Shown piece after piece: positions 38,661 through 50,994 of a stretch of DNA of 64,000 nucleotides. The position numbers and the translations under genes are program-made. Position 1 is the stretch's first letter. Each line of letters starts with the position of its first letter. The notes under the pieces are model-generated. The model saw nothing but the letters and a program-made list of their open reading frames with translations, searched no databases and had not been told where the DNA came from. The DNA is from Diphasiastrum complanatum (lineage: Eukaryota; Streptophyta; Lycopodiopsida; Lycopodiales; Lycopodiaceae), in contig CM055108.1 in the NCBI GenBank assembly GCA_029204225.1, positions 7,685,812-7,749,811 of the forward strand, written 5' to 3'.

Positions 38661-40662
38661 AATCATGTTTGGTTCTATTTATTCGCTTATCTCCAATCAA
38701 GGCCCAAAAAAATGGTTGGCAATTGTGATTCATGTAAGAGGGCTTGCATACTAAGAAATCATATCTTGGAATTGGGTGTTCAAAATGAATTTCATAATCA
38801 AATCCTCTTAAATAGTTGAAAATATGTTTCTTGAGGAATTCGAGAGATATTAATGGGACAAAATGCCATGGTCCTCTCCAAAATGTGTCCCTTTCTTGAG
38901 GTTTGAATCATACACAAAAAGTCATAGACATCTATAACTTATAATATTGACAATTTAAAGCTCCAAGTTGGTCTATGAGAGTAAATTCTATTAAGAATGT
39001 TATTTCTTTTTGTCATCATATATATGCATTAAGTGCCAATGTGTCAATGCGGCACCAACCTCTCATGGCATCAAAGGCTACAAAATATATGCATTGAGTA
39101 TGAAAGTCAAATGAATGACTTTTTTTTAAGTGGTAGAATTCATGTAGATGTTGACATAAATAGATTTGAGCATTTCTTATGGCATTCAATGCTTGAGCAT
39201 ATAGTGTCCATGCATGCTTTGCTATATCATATACAAATCTATAGATGATTAGGGTCACGTGATATTGCAAGTACATATGATCATTTGAAAATTCTAGTTA
39301 TGCAATTATTTTAAAAGGCCATATGTTTGCAATCAAGTGTCACTTTTTAGTGGAGAATCTAAATTTATCATTATTTAGTCCTCAAATCAACAAAAAGAAT
39401 ATCTCCCAAGAAGCTATTCCAAATCTCTTTTTGTTGCATCCCATGTTGGATATATAATTCAATTCTAATTGTGAGATTAAAATTTGATAAAACCTTAATA
39501 CTCAAACTATGAAAAGAGTCTTGAAAGAATACACAAATGTATGAAATTATTGCTTTGTTTTCACTTACGAATTCTTGGCATTCTATTCAATGTCTTCCAA
39601 AGTATGTCAAATTGTCTCTCACAATAGCTGAATTGAACAAGAGTGCTCCCCACAAAGTTGGTCGGAGGCCTGCATCATAGTTGAGATATACTAGGAGCTT
39701 GTTTTGACTTGGTTAGGCCATCTAGTATGTGGTTTACATAAATATAGTAGAGTTGCTAATGTTTTCCAAAAATGAAAGTATGCCAAATTGTAAGATCTTT
39801 CTCATTGTCTTGCTGCAAATTCATCCATCTAACAATTGCATCTAGTAATGTAGCTTACAACTTATGGAAGAAATGTTAGATTTTAGACGCTCAGCCTTAC
39901 CAAATCGTTCAAGTAATGAGCATCCTAAAAATAGTCGAAGTCTGCGACCACCTTCTTGTCGGGGCCTTCGCTTTTTTTTGCACCTTCAGGATTTTTGTGC
40001 CTTAACTGTTTTTTAGGAAACTTCGTCTTTCTCACATTTTTTGCACCTTTGAAAAAAATGCGACACTATAACCAAAATCCATTTTAAAGACACCTTCAAG
40101 TTTTTCGCATTTCTCTGCCTTCGCTCTAAAGGCACCTTCGAGATTTTTGGGTTTTTTGCAACAGTGGCAGACCGACGTCGCCAACTTATCATCAACCCTA
40201 AAAATAGCTGGACAACTAAATATCCCAATGGGCGGTTACCAAATTCTTAGGCGGTTGTAATAAATAGCATTCAATGCTTGTAAGCTATTTTTGAAGACAC
40301 TTGTAAATATATATACTACTAGCTGAATCAAGCTATATAATGTTTTAAATTAAGTTTTTAGTCAACTTATTATTATCAGAGTTTTTTGTAGCCAGCGTAA
40401 TCACGCTCAACATTTAAGCTGAAGTTATCACTTCCAGCCACTCATTGTTGATATTAATCAGAGTGCAATTTTTACTGTATTGTTCTATTGCGCAATTTTA
40501 TGAATCATTCATCTTGAGTATTTCTGCTGCTAACTGTTGCATTTCTGTTCCTACACGACCACGCTCAAGCTTCACTGCCTATCCTCTTGATTTGCGACAA
40601 GAAAATGTTCTAGATATTTTCTATCAAATAATCATAATTTGTTTAATCAAGACTAAAAGTAT
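38661..40662. other. No gene; CCTTCG/TTTGCACC-type motifs at 39940-40180
   Basis: AT-rich non-coding DNA. 39940-40180 carries several GCACCTTC and CTTCG motifs with TTTTTTGCA runs, resembling 42010-42190 and, more loosely, the gypsy A leader. It may be leader remnants of a related element. Confidence 0.45.
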
Positions 40663-41168
40663 ATACAATTGTACATATGTACAAAGCCGTAGGAAGTTAG
40701 GGGGTCAACCTCACAATTTCTAAAGAGAACAAGGTGGACCAAATAATCTAGCACTTCTCCATCATGATTCTAATCTGGCAACAATAATTTGAAAAAAAAA
40801 ATTGAATTGTATGCTCCTCTACCATTCAATCTACAATCTTGCTATTGTATCTCTCACCCATGTGATTAGCTCCCCTTGCAAAATACACATCACTCTACAA
40901 CTTAATATACAATTGTACATATGTACAAAGCCGTAGCAAGTTAGGGGGTCAACCTCACAATTTCTAAAGAGAACAAGGTGGACCAAGTAATCTAGCACTT
41001 TCCATTCACGATTCTAATTCTGGCAACAATATTGAAAGGTATATAAATATATGAAAAAAATTGAATTGTATGCTCCTCTACCATTCAATTTACAATCTTT
41101 CTCTTGTATCTCTCACTCATGTGATTAGCTCCCCTTGCAATATACACATCACTCCACAACTTAATCAA
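40663..41168. repeat. Tandem duplication, unit about 244 bp
   Basis: Two adjacent copies begin at 40663 and 40907, with shared runs such as ATACAATTGTACATATGTAC and GTTAGGGGGTCAACCTCAC. They differ by substitutions and a small insertion in the second. Non-coding. Confidence 0.9.
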
Positions 41169-42385
41169 ATATACCCTCAATGCTAGGTCATATCTTGTGT
41201 TTGAAGACTACTTTGTTCTAAGCCTTCTAAAATGTAAACAACATAGCCATTCTTGGGTTTGTCAATGATGTTTTCTATATTTGTTTAAATTAAAGCAATC
41301 TCCCAATATTATATGGCTTGATCATTTAATAAATCAGTTTGCTTCCATTTGTTCTATTCCATTTGCTTGAAAGCTCTTAATGCTTATTTCGTTATGCCTT
41401 CAATCCATTTCAATATTTTGGTCAAATGTTCTTTTATTATAAAATTTACTCCACTTTAGCGTAGTTTAGTTGATACTTCATGTCTTTAGTATATCAATAC
41501 ATTGGGAACATAAGTCCATTCAAGCACAATAAACTTATATATTTGACCATATCAATACTCCACAATAACTCTCATGTATTGACATTTGATTGATTGATGT
41601 TTGTATGTAGTGACTACGATATTTTTTCTCTCTATTATTTCATCCAAGGATAATCTAGAATCTGTTGGACATTAAGCCCACAGTTGTCTCCTTGATGAAT
41701 GACTAATTTCTATTTCATGATTCTTCCTGCATGTTTATTGATCATTGATCAAGGGTCAGGTGAAACCAACTTTGGTTCTATGTCTGCTCATCTGATACCT
41801 GCAGGAATCACAAACTTAGACAGCTGATTTATTTGAAGAATGTCTACAACGGGCTTTCGGCTGATCTCCAGCCAAAGGGTAACCAATCCTATCATAATTT
41901 CAAGTTCAAATGTTAAGCTCAATAACTTGAAGTCATTGAACACTTGGCCACCTTCAACAAATTCCACAAAATTAACATTTAGAACAAGTCTGCAGATGTA
42001 CATTATTCTACAGAAAAATACACTAAGAGTCGCAGTTCGCATTTTTTGCACTTTCTCGAAAACCGCAACACTTACCTTCAACTTCTTCCGTTCAACTATT
42101 TTGAAGAAGTCAACTTGTTCACAGTTCAACAATTTAACTATTTTCAAAAACCTTCGTCCCTTTTTGCATTTCTTCGAAAAATGCGAAGAGAGAGAAAATT
42201 TTGACTAAACTGTGTAGACACTTCAATCATATTCCTAGTTGTATCTCAGTTTCCATCGAAATTTTTCCTTATTTATACCATCAAGAGCTAGATCCATTTC
42301 ATAGTGCATAAGCTCGATAATCACATGTATCTCAATCTCTCAAGAGCTCGAAGGTAATGCAAACAAAAAAGCATTACCAATTGTT
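41169..42385. other. No gene seen
   Basis: AT-rich. Open frames at 41788-42208 lie on opposite strands and look like composition artefacts around TTCG-rich sequence. Confidence 0.45.
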
Positions 42386-42389
42386 GCAA

Positions 42390-42520
42390 GGAATTATAGT
42401 TTGTTTTAGGTTATACAACGAGTCGATGAAGTGGCCTACAAACTACAACTTACAAAAGGGATCATCGTCCCTCCAATCTTTCTTGTAAGCAAACTTAAAG
42501 GAGGCATACATGAATTGGTT
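42390..42520 (+). pseudogene. Gypsy integrase C-terminal scrap
   Basis: The plus frame reads NYSLF then, after a stop, VIQRVDEVAYKLQLTKGIIV and PPIFLVSKLK. This is the GPY/F block ([Y]YGPF.V..RVG.VAY.L.LP...IHPVFHVS.LK) at the end of chromoviral integrases. No integrase core is adjacent. Confidence 0.65.
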
Positions 42521-45500
42521 CTGAGAATGAGTTACTCCTAGTAGAGGGCATTTCATCCAAGCTTCCTTTAGAAACTAAGAGAATATTGGACTTGACATAA
42601 ACACAGTTGAAAAGTACATTTCCTCTAAATAATTGGTTACATGGAAAGAAATTTGAAGGATGACAATCCGTCGAGAGTGTTCAAAGCCTAAAAAAAATTC
42701 TTCTAGAATTTAATTCTAAGGATCTAAGTGCTTGAGGGGAAGGAGTATATTACATCCTTGCAACCTAGGAATAGTCAACAGTTGAACTCGGCTTAGGTCA
42801 GTGTGAGTTAGAGCTCTAAATAGTTAAACTATAACCAGAGTTAGTGACCATCCCAAAATCACTTACTGGACATCTTAGAGTGGACACCCAAGTGGGAGTC
42901 AACTACTATGAAACACTTGCTGTAATTAGCCTAAGCTTTTTCTACTGAACTAAATGCTTTGAAATCATTGGTGGAATCAATCTCTTGAGACCTGAACTGT
43001 ATGGACTATGGTGGTATGAAACTCTATGGTTACTACTTAATGGATGGAACCATGAGAATAAATCGGATTCTAGCAGTCTTATGCTATGTAACTATGCTAA
43101 AGACCAAAAAATTCAGCTTCTTAGCAATGAGTGATAGATAGCAAAAAGCAAAAGCAACATCTAGCTAGCATCTAAGAATAGTGCACACCACAAGATGATG
43201 GAGATCACAAACGAACAGCAAAAGGTTGCAATTTTAATGCATTGGCTTGCTGATGCTTGACTCCCAATCCTAACTACACTAGATCTCTTAGCAACTTAAG
43301 TCACCATGAAAAATAGCTTTTGCCAAAGACAAATAATAAGTTAACTGAGAGCAAATTTCACACTCAAAAGGTTGTAAAAGTGCAATTTCTTTGATTATTG
43401 ATAGTTTGAGAGCATGAAAGCAAATGAGAATAAAGCAAGTAGGAAGTAAACAAACAAGTAAAAATAAAAATCATCTAAGGGCATATACCCCTCCCCTATT
43501 TGAAAACTATAAGCTCCAAAGGTAAACTCAATGTGTGCAAAGGAAATAAATGGTAAGAATGATAGATCTACATTTAGGAGTACATTGTACCTTGCATACA
43601 TGAAGAAAATAATGCATATTTAAATCATGAACTACAAACATGATGACATATATATAAGTGTCCGGCTGGTATAATTACTTTTTGTACCAACCAAGCTTGG
43701 TTTTGAAAGATTTCCTAGTTTATGAAACTGAGTGATTTTAATGGAAGTTTTGATACCAATTAACTACTAAAATGTGGATGATGGTATATAAGTTGCAAAT
43801 TGGTATATATCGAGTTGGTATTGAAAGGGCGAAACTACCTAATTATCAACCATGACATGCATATATACAAATTGTGGAAAGGCATAGACTTTTTGAAGGG
43901 AACCGAAAAAAATGAACCTTAATGGAAACAAAATATCATCTTGTGGGGTCAATAACTTCAAAAAAGTTTTTTATTTCATAGAATAAAAATTTTAGGAATT
44001 TTTAACTATAGTAACCACGTAAAACTCAAAAAACTATGGAATATATATCATTCACAAACCTAAAGGACACAAATATGTGGAGCCTATAACTTTTTGTGAT
44101 ATACAAATTTGATAGAATCCATACATGTAATATTTTTATGAGTGAAATTTGACTAAATACTCTTTGTGAGAAATAATAATAACAAAAAAAAATCATCGAA
44201 AGTTAAAGTAAAATAAATAAAGACAATTGATGGAATGAACAAAGAGTATAGACATGGACTTACAAAAACATTTATACCAATTATAGTTAGTATAGATTCA
44301 AATTGTCTCTTTTCTTTTGAGGGATGTCTAAACCTTACAACGACAAACTAGTTTATCCACATTCCAAATTCCTTACTTCTAGCAACAACTAAATCATCAA
44401 CAATGTCAATTCTTGACAAAGTTTTTCCAATATCAACATTTGTTGATATTTTATTAGATAATTTATTATCTCTTCCACAAACAATTTCTTGATTTCCTAT
44501 GTTTTGGATCTTGAGATCATTATCCTTTCATTAGAAATGATATCAAACATTGTTGTTACAAACAAAGAATACATTGTCAATGTTATTTGGGCTCGAAATT
44601 GCTAACATTTGATAGAAGGGCCCATCTAAGACTTAGCATGTTGGCAGTATTTCGTTAATACTAGATCCCCCTTTTTTTTTATCAACCGCAAATATTTTTA
44701 TTGATCCTACAAATGTTTCTGGTTGCATTCGCAAACTTGTTGTCAACAAAATGCAAACAAATAAGTCCCTTTGAAAATTTCTAGCTTCTTGACATTTCTT
44801 GATGAGTGCAAAAACTAAGTTCGAGAAATTAAAATGAAAAAATGGTTGTGTGTATCTATCAAATGGAACTCTGTGTGACCAATTGTCAGCTTATGTGCAG
44901 TATAATAAGCCATAATGTTGGTAACAGTGTTCATGCCATTATCTTTATTGAATTTGGACTTGAACAAAATTTGTTTCAATAGTTTATTGGTTATGCTGTG
45001 AACTTAACTATTTGCCCTCAAATATTGGCATTATAATTTGGGAACAATTGAATATGATGGAAATATAATCAAATCATGCCATGTTCCAATATAAATTTGG
45101 TTGTTAATAATAGGATCATTATGCCTCAACTTCTTGGCCTTAACTAGTTCATTACGATAACTCGTCCACCACTAGAATATGTCATGTTCTTGATTAGATA
45201 ATGGGCTATTCTTATCAATGATTTCCAAATCCCACCTCTAGAAAGACCAAAAAAATCACAACTTTCAAAGGAAATTCCATAGAATGTTTACCTTGTTGCT
45301 AGCACAGATTACAACATTTGTATAATATAGTCAAATCCTTCCAAATTGTAGGCCACCAAACATTGGCTTGTATTGTTTTCCTAGTTGTAATTCATTTGAG
45401 AATGACTCTCAAATGCTTGAGTACGTGTTATAGTAGTTGTTTCTTCTATTTCATTAGGAAGTGTCCAGTTTTTTTAATCCATCCAAGCATTACTTGTATA

Positions 45501-45900
45501 ATACTTCTATAACTACAGAAAACAAGAGATTGCATCATGCAAGTCATTCTCAATTTCTACTCACTCACTCAAAAGCAATATAGATGATTGGTCACCTATC
45601 ACATGCATGTTACATATCTTAGTGTGAATCTCAAACTCTAACTCTTGATTTAATAATAGTAATGATCTTGCAACTCTTCATGTAAGAGTAGATTTTGATT
45701 ATTATAAAGTACACAGTATGTTCCTAAAAAAAGGTCGTCGTGATTTTGTAGAGTTGAAGCAAAAAAATCAAACTACCCATGTAGATCAATGCTGGAACAA
45801 GTTGAGAATGAATACTAAACAAACAAAGTGTACACTTACCAATGCTGTCTTTCATTAAGTATTATTTTGCCTTTTATGGATTACTCACGTTGGTTATTTC
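42521..45900. other. AT-rich DNA, no gene seen
   Basis: About 3.4 kb with only short, low-complexity frames. Old element sequence is likely, but no motif was recognised on either strand. Confidence 0.45.
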
Positions 45901-46260
45901 ATACCTAGATTCATAGGTCATTTTTCTAGAGCAATTTTTGACGACAACATTTTTTAACTTCTTGCGAACAACACTCAATTCTATTTATCTTCCTCTTACC
46001 ATCCTCAAGGTTATGGACAATGTAAACTGACAAAAGTTGGCATCCTAAATCTCTTCAAGTATTATGTACTTCATAAAAATTATATTCTTTGATAGAATTT
46101 GCCTTCAATAAGAAAACAAATTCTTTCACTACAAGGCACACCACGAGATTGTTCATTGTCTATTCCAACTATACTTTCGGCTAAGGAAAAGCTTCTTGTT
46201 GCAAATGAAATTTATCTAGAAAACCTATGATAAATTTTATAGAGCTAAACTATGGGATTG
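45901..46260 (+). pseudogene. Decayed gypsy integrase core
   Basis: The plus frame gives PRFIGHFSRAIFDDNIF, a stop, then LLANNTQFYLSSSYHPQGYG. This corresponds to the integrase block RF.GHFW..L...L.T.L..SSAYHPQTDGQTE. The catalytic Glu region that should follow is unreadable. Later fragments (about 46130-46200) loosely fit the next block. It may belong with the scrap at 42390, but order and distance do not support one copy. Confidence 0.5.
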
Positions 46261-47080
<820 letters not shown>

Positions 47081-47369
47081 CCAAGCTTGAAGAACTTCTA
47101 GAAGTGATTTCTAGTTGCTTTTTCTTTCAATTTTGCTTGCCATCTATATGATTTTATTTACATGTATGCACTCTCTTGTGTTTGTTTATCTAAAATGATT
47201 TTAACAGGAATATATTTCTAGGCCTTTGACGATCCTGCAAGCATACAGAACTGAATTTGCAACTGTAGAGACCTGCCCTCAATGCTATTGTATGGATTTT
47301 ACTGATACATTGAACAGACAATATTAATGTTCTGATATTACATACTACTAATTACAGCAAACCTTCAGG

Positions 47370-47564
47370 TGTCGGTTAACCACAAGAGACCGAACAATTC
47401 ACGTTCCACCCCGCCGTAGGACCTAATCCGGGTCCACCCTCCGTGCCCTGACCTGTGACCGTGTCAAGCAAGATCCGACTTCCATCCTAGACGACGTCCC
47501 ATACCACCGCCTAGGCTCTCAGCCATCTCCTGCCTCAAGCTAGCATACATCCTAGCCGTGCACA
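47370..47564 (-). mobile_element. Gypsy C 3' LTR, U5-side part
   Basis: The plus strand starts TGTCGGTTAACC, so the minus-strand LTR ends GGTTAACCGACA. The remainder lies at 50656-50873; together they make a 413-bp LTR, TGTTAGGG..CCGACA, interrupted by the nested element. Confidence 0.75.
47560..47564. repeat. Target-site duplication GCACA, left
   Basis: GCACA at 47560-47564 and 50651-50655 exactly flank the nested element. Confidence 0.95.
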
Positions 47565-48003
47565 TGTAGGAAATCAAAGTGCCAAGATCCTTCTACCATT
47601 CCATCTCCATATACAAGAAGAAGAAGAAGAAGAAGAAGAAGAGGGAGAGGGTTAGGCGCCCTCAAGGAGAAAGAAAGTAGTAGCAATGCTTGAAAGGGAA
47701 TGAATTACAAATGAACAATGAGTACATATAAATAGGCCTTCCAAGGGCCTAGACTCTTCCAAACCCTAAGTTCTAGAACCTACTAATTATAGGGCACTCC
47801 CAAAAGTTCAGATAGGGCCCCTTAACATAATTAGACTTTACTTGGACCCACGAGTTATTACTACACCAAAATTGGGTCCAACTTAGCTAAAACTAACTTA
47901 ACATGGTCTAAATAATACACCTAACCCATGGTTACACAAGTCTCAACCTTTTGGGTCAAAGTAACCTATGAAAAACTAACATTATCATTTATTATTTCTA
48001 ACA
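47565..48003 (-). mobile_element. 3' LTR of non-autonomous element
   Basis: Near-identical to 50213-50650. It includes a GAA microsatellite near 47621-47641 (plus-strand sense) and abuts the polypurine tract AAGGAGGG at 48004-48011. Confidence 0.95.
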
Positions 48004-48419
48004 CCCTCCTTAAATAATAATGTAAAAAATATAACATAACATGAAGTATGAAAAATTGCAACAAAAATGCAAAGTGTTGCATGCTGCCCAAAACTCCATG
48101 TAGCCGGAAAAAGAAAAGATGTAGCTTGTTGTCCAAGCTTAATGCCGCCAAAAAAACTTCAACTTGAAGTAGTCGAAGTAGCCAAAATCTCAGTCCCAAT
48201 CATGCTCGATGTAGAATACGAAGTGCGGTAGCATCAAGTCGAAGAGTCAAGACAAGCATGCTCTATCCAAAGTAAGTAACCAAAAAATCAGCCACAAGCC
48301 GTAATATGGATTTGTAATCCATCAATGGTTCCCACATGATTCCATAAGTCTTCTTACCACAATCCATCAATGGTTCCCACATGATTCCATAAACCACAAG
48401 AAACATACAGAAGAGTATG

Positions 48420-49382
48420 CTACTCTACCATCACATCTTCCCGAATCTTACTATCAATGATCTGCTCACCAACACTAGGTACGACACCACCGTTGTCATA
48501 AGAAGTAAGCATCAAAACAGGAAAATCAGCATAAGGTACTGATTTTGGTGAGGCATGTGTGTTTCCACCAGGGTAAAAAGATGCTTTGTTATCTCGCAAA
48601 AACTCGGACGGCCAACAAGAGGCTATAGCAGGCTGTCCAACAGCCACAGAATCACCAACACTTTGTTGTCCAAAGAGTTCCAAATGTGGACCTTGCTGTC
48701 CAAAAACCTTCCACAAGCCATTCCCGATGCATAATAGGATGCTCACGATGTAACATAGGCTAAAAATGATCAATAAACCATGGTTGAATATGTTGTCCAC
48801 CATCTTCAAGAAAAAAACCAGAAGCTTGCCACTTTGAACACCCAAAAAATCCAACAACACGCCACTTTGAACCAATGTACTAATTGACATGATTTTTTCC
48901 CCTCCATTAGTACAAAATGATTTCAAAGAATGCTTGATTTCAGCCTTTTCCAAAACATTAACTTGAAAAGCTTGCTCATAAAGTTCTTCACTAATGCATC
49001 CATCATTTGCAACAAATGGCTCAAGAGAAGAAGAATGCTCTACCATACCAACATTCCGACGCAAACTTGTACTTGTAGAAAGACAATGATCAAACTTTGC
49101 ATACCTTTGCTCTTCTACCTTCAAAGAGGATGAAGTAGAGAGAAGAAAGCATGATGATGAATCCTTTATTCGGTATATCTTTAAAAGTGTTTCCCAAGCA
49201 CTTTTAGAGGTCTTGCAAAATCTCAAATGATATAAGATAGATCTTGTTACCGATAAAATCTTGATCATCACGTCAATGCAAAACCTAAGCTTGCAACTCC
49301 ATGAAGAATAGTTGGTGCCATCCAACATATCTTCGCCCGAACAAGTACGAATTGCTCCCAAATCTCTCGCCATAAGAACCAA
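48420..49382 (-). CDS. 320-codon Gag-like protein of non-autonomous element
   Basis: Uninterrupted frame from the ATG at 49382. Residues about 15-90 resemble the start of copia Gag (UBN2 family): MLDGTNYSSWSCKLRF and KTSKSAWETLLKIYR, with part of the domain missing between them. The remaining 230 residues have no recognised domain. They include a hydrophobic stretch near residues 200-220 (LLIIFSLCYIVSILLC) and no zinc knuckle. I cannot assign a function. It may be a truncated Gag fused to unrelated captured sequence, or an open frame kept open by chance in a young copy. Confidence 0.6.
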   Translation of the reverse strand: MVLMARDLGAIRTCSGEDMLDGTNYSSWSCKLRFCIDVMIKILSVTRSILYHLRFCKTSKSAWETLLKIYRIKDSSSCFLLSTSSSLKVEEQRYAKFDHCLSTSTSLRRNVGMVEHSSSLEPFVANDGCISEELYEQAFQVNVLEKAEIKHSLKSFCTNGGEKIMSISTLVQSGVLLDFLGVQSGKLLVFFLKMVDNIFNHGLLIIFSLCYIVSILLCIGNGLWKVFGQQGPHLELFGQQSVGDSVAVGQPAIASCWPSEFLRDNKASFYPGGNTHASPKSVPYADFPVLMLTSYDNGGVVPSVGEQIIDSKIREDVMVE

Positions 49383-50200
49383 CCAAGAAGATAAACTTTT
49401 TCAAACCCTAAATGTGCCCTAAAAGACACAAAAACCAGCAAGTAAATCTGAAAAATCAGCACCGGAATGTGTCAAAACAACACATTCGATGGATGTAGGA
49501 ACTCACCCTCCTACAAGCCTTGTGTGCTGAAAATTTCAGCCTGAAATTGCATTACAAACTCAAAAAACCAGCAAGCAAAGAATTAGGTTAGCCTCCAACA
49601 AAGCTTTTTCCGGAACCCTTCTTTCTTGCCAAAAAGTGTGAACGATACACACACGGATAGGGCTGTTGCAAACACCCTACAAATGGTAATATGTTGTCCA
49701 ATTTTCAGCCTCGGAATGTGATCGGATCATCACAAAAGTTTAACGCCTTCTTCCACACTTGGAAACAAGCAAAAAGAAGCGGATCTTCACTTTGTAAAAT
49801 CGACAAGGGTGCTAATTTTTCAGCCAAATCAGAAGATAAAAATTGCTTGTAGATGGGCGCCCTCCTCCAAAGGAGCAAATCTGAAAAATAGGACAGCAGC
49901 GGACCAACAGAAGTAGGATAAATCTACACGGATTTGGGCGACCTAAAAGCAGCCCCGAAGAAGATAATTGATGGCGCCTTCTTGCAACCTGATCAATCAG
50001 CAAACAACCAACTGATTTTTGGGTGCCCAAAATCCTATTATCTTGTTTGATGTGTGGCGCCCTCTTGCAAAACAGAAAAGAGTCAAAATTGAACGGATCT
50101 TCACTCCAATAAATCAGCAAAGGTACTGAATTTTTGAAATCCCGAAGTGAAGACGATCTCTTTTGGTAGGGCGCCCTAAATCAAGCATAGAAGATCCATG
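49383..50200 (-). other. Leader of non-autonomous element
   Basis: Repeats of GGCGCC(C/T) with neighbouring ATCTTC/GATCCGTTC-type sequence recur near 49850, 49970, 50050 and 50165 on the plus strand, suggesting a degenerate internal tandem repeat. No long frame. Confidence 0.45.
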
Positions 50201-50212
50201 GCTCTGATACCA
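50201..50212 (-). other. Primer-binding site (initiator tRNA-Met)
   Basis: The minus strand reads TGGTATCAGAGC directly after the LTR's CCTACA. Confidence 0.95.
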
Positions 50213-50650
50213 TGTAGGAAATCAAAGTGCCAAGATCCTTCTACCATTCAATCTCCATATACAAGAAGAAGAAGACAAAAAAAAAAAAAAGGGAGAGGGT
50301 TAAGCGCCCTCAAGGAGAGAGAAAGTAGTAGCTATGCTTGAAAGGGAATGAATTACAAATGAACAATGAGTACATATAAATAGGCCTTCCAAGGGCCTAG
50401 ACTCTTCCAAACCCTAAGTTCTAGAACCTACTATTATAGGGCACCCCCAAAAGTCAAGATAGGGCCCCTTAACATAATTAGATTTTACTTGGACCCACGA
50501 GTTATTACTAGACCAAAATTGGGTCCAACTTAGCTAAAACTAACTTAACATGGTCTAAATAATAAACCTAACCCATGGTTACACAAGTCTTGACCTTTTG
50601 GGTCAAAGTAACCTATGGGAAACTAACATTATCATTTATTATTTCTAACA
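50213..50650 (-). mobile_element. 5' LTR of non-autonomous element
   Basis: 438 bp, TGTTAG..CTACA on the minus strand. The minus-strand TATTTATATGTACTC near 50366-50380 is a possible TATA region. Bounded by the GCACA duplication on the right. Confidence 0.95.
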
Positions 50651-50655
50651 GCACA

Positions 50656-50873
50656 CGCTCCATCCACCTCCTCCTAGGTAGATAGAATGGATGGCAAATG
50701 AGCCTTTTTCCCATTGTATACTTCCAAGGAGAGAGACTCCAAGCCATGTGCACACCTAGATCATGACACGTGGCAACCATGCAGGTTCACGAGTCACCAG
50801 TCAAGTCTACAGGCCCAGTCATCGTCCAGTCTCAAGTTTAGGGTTGGGACCCAAGGGAGTTGGGTCCCTAACA
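50656..50873 (-). mobile_element. Gypsy C 3' LTR, U3-side part
   Basis: On the minus strand it begins TGTTAGGGACCC, immediately after the purine run AAGGAAGAGGGAA (50874-50886), a good polypurine tract. It continues at 47564 after removal of the nested element. Confidence 0.75.
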
Positions 50874-50900
50874 TTCCCTCTTCCTTAAAAAATTCCTTAT

Positions 50901-50994
50901 CTAAAGAAGAAAGTCAAGGAACCTCAGTCTAAGGTCATGTTCCTTTTCCCAAGTATCATCATCCTCGGAGCTTCCATTCCAACGAACCAAGTAC
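50901..50994 (-). pseudogene. Gypsy C chromodomain, C-terminal half
   Basis: The minus frame reads YLVRWNGSSEDDDTWEKEHD and ends LDFLL-stop (TAG at 50901-50903). This is the second half of a retroelement chromodomain (YLV.W.G....TWE). Its first half is on the opposite strand at about 52490-52540. Confidence 0.88.

Larger units (their letters stand above)
47565..50650 (-). mobile_element. Non-autonomous copia-like element with intact ends
   Basis: Complete structure on the minus strand: 5' LTR (50650-50213), initiator-tRNA-Met primer site (50212-50201), 2.2-kb interior, polypurine tract and 3' LTR (48003-47565). The LTRs are 438 and 439 bp, begin TGTTAGAAAT and end CCTACA, and differ only at scattered positions, mostly the GAA microsatellite, so the insertion is young. 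The interior has one long frame and no protease, integrase, reverse transcriptase or RNase H. It must depend on an autonomous partner for movement. Confidence 0.93.

Noticed and set aside
41788-42208. Opposed open frames of about 120 codons
   Set aside because: They are complementary frames of the same TTCG-rich sequence with no domain on either strand.
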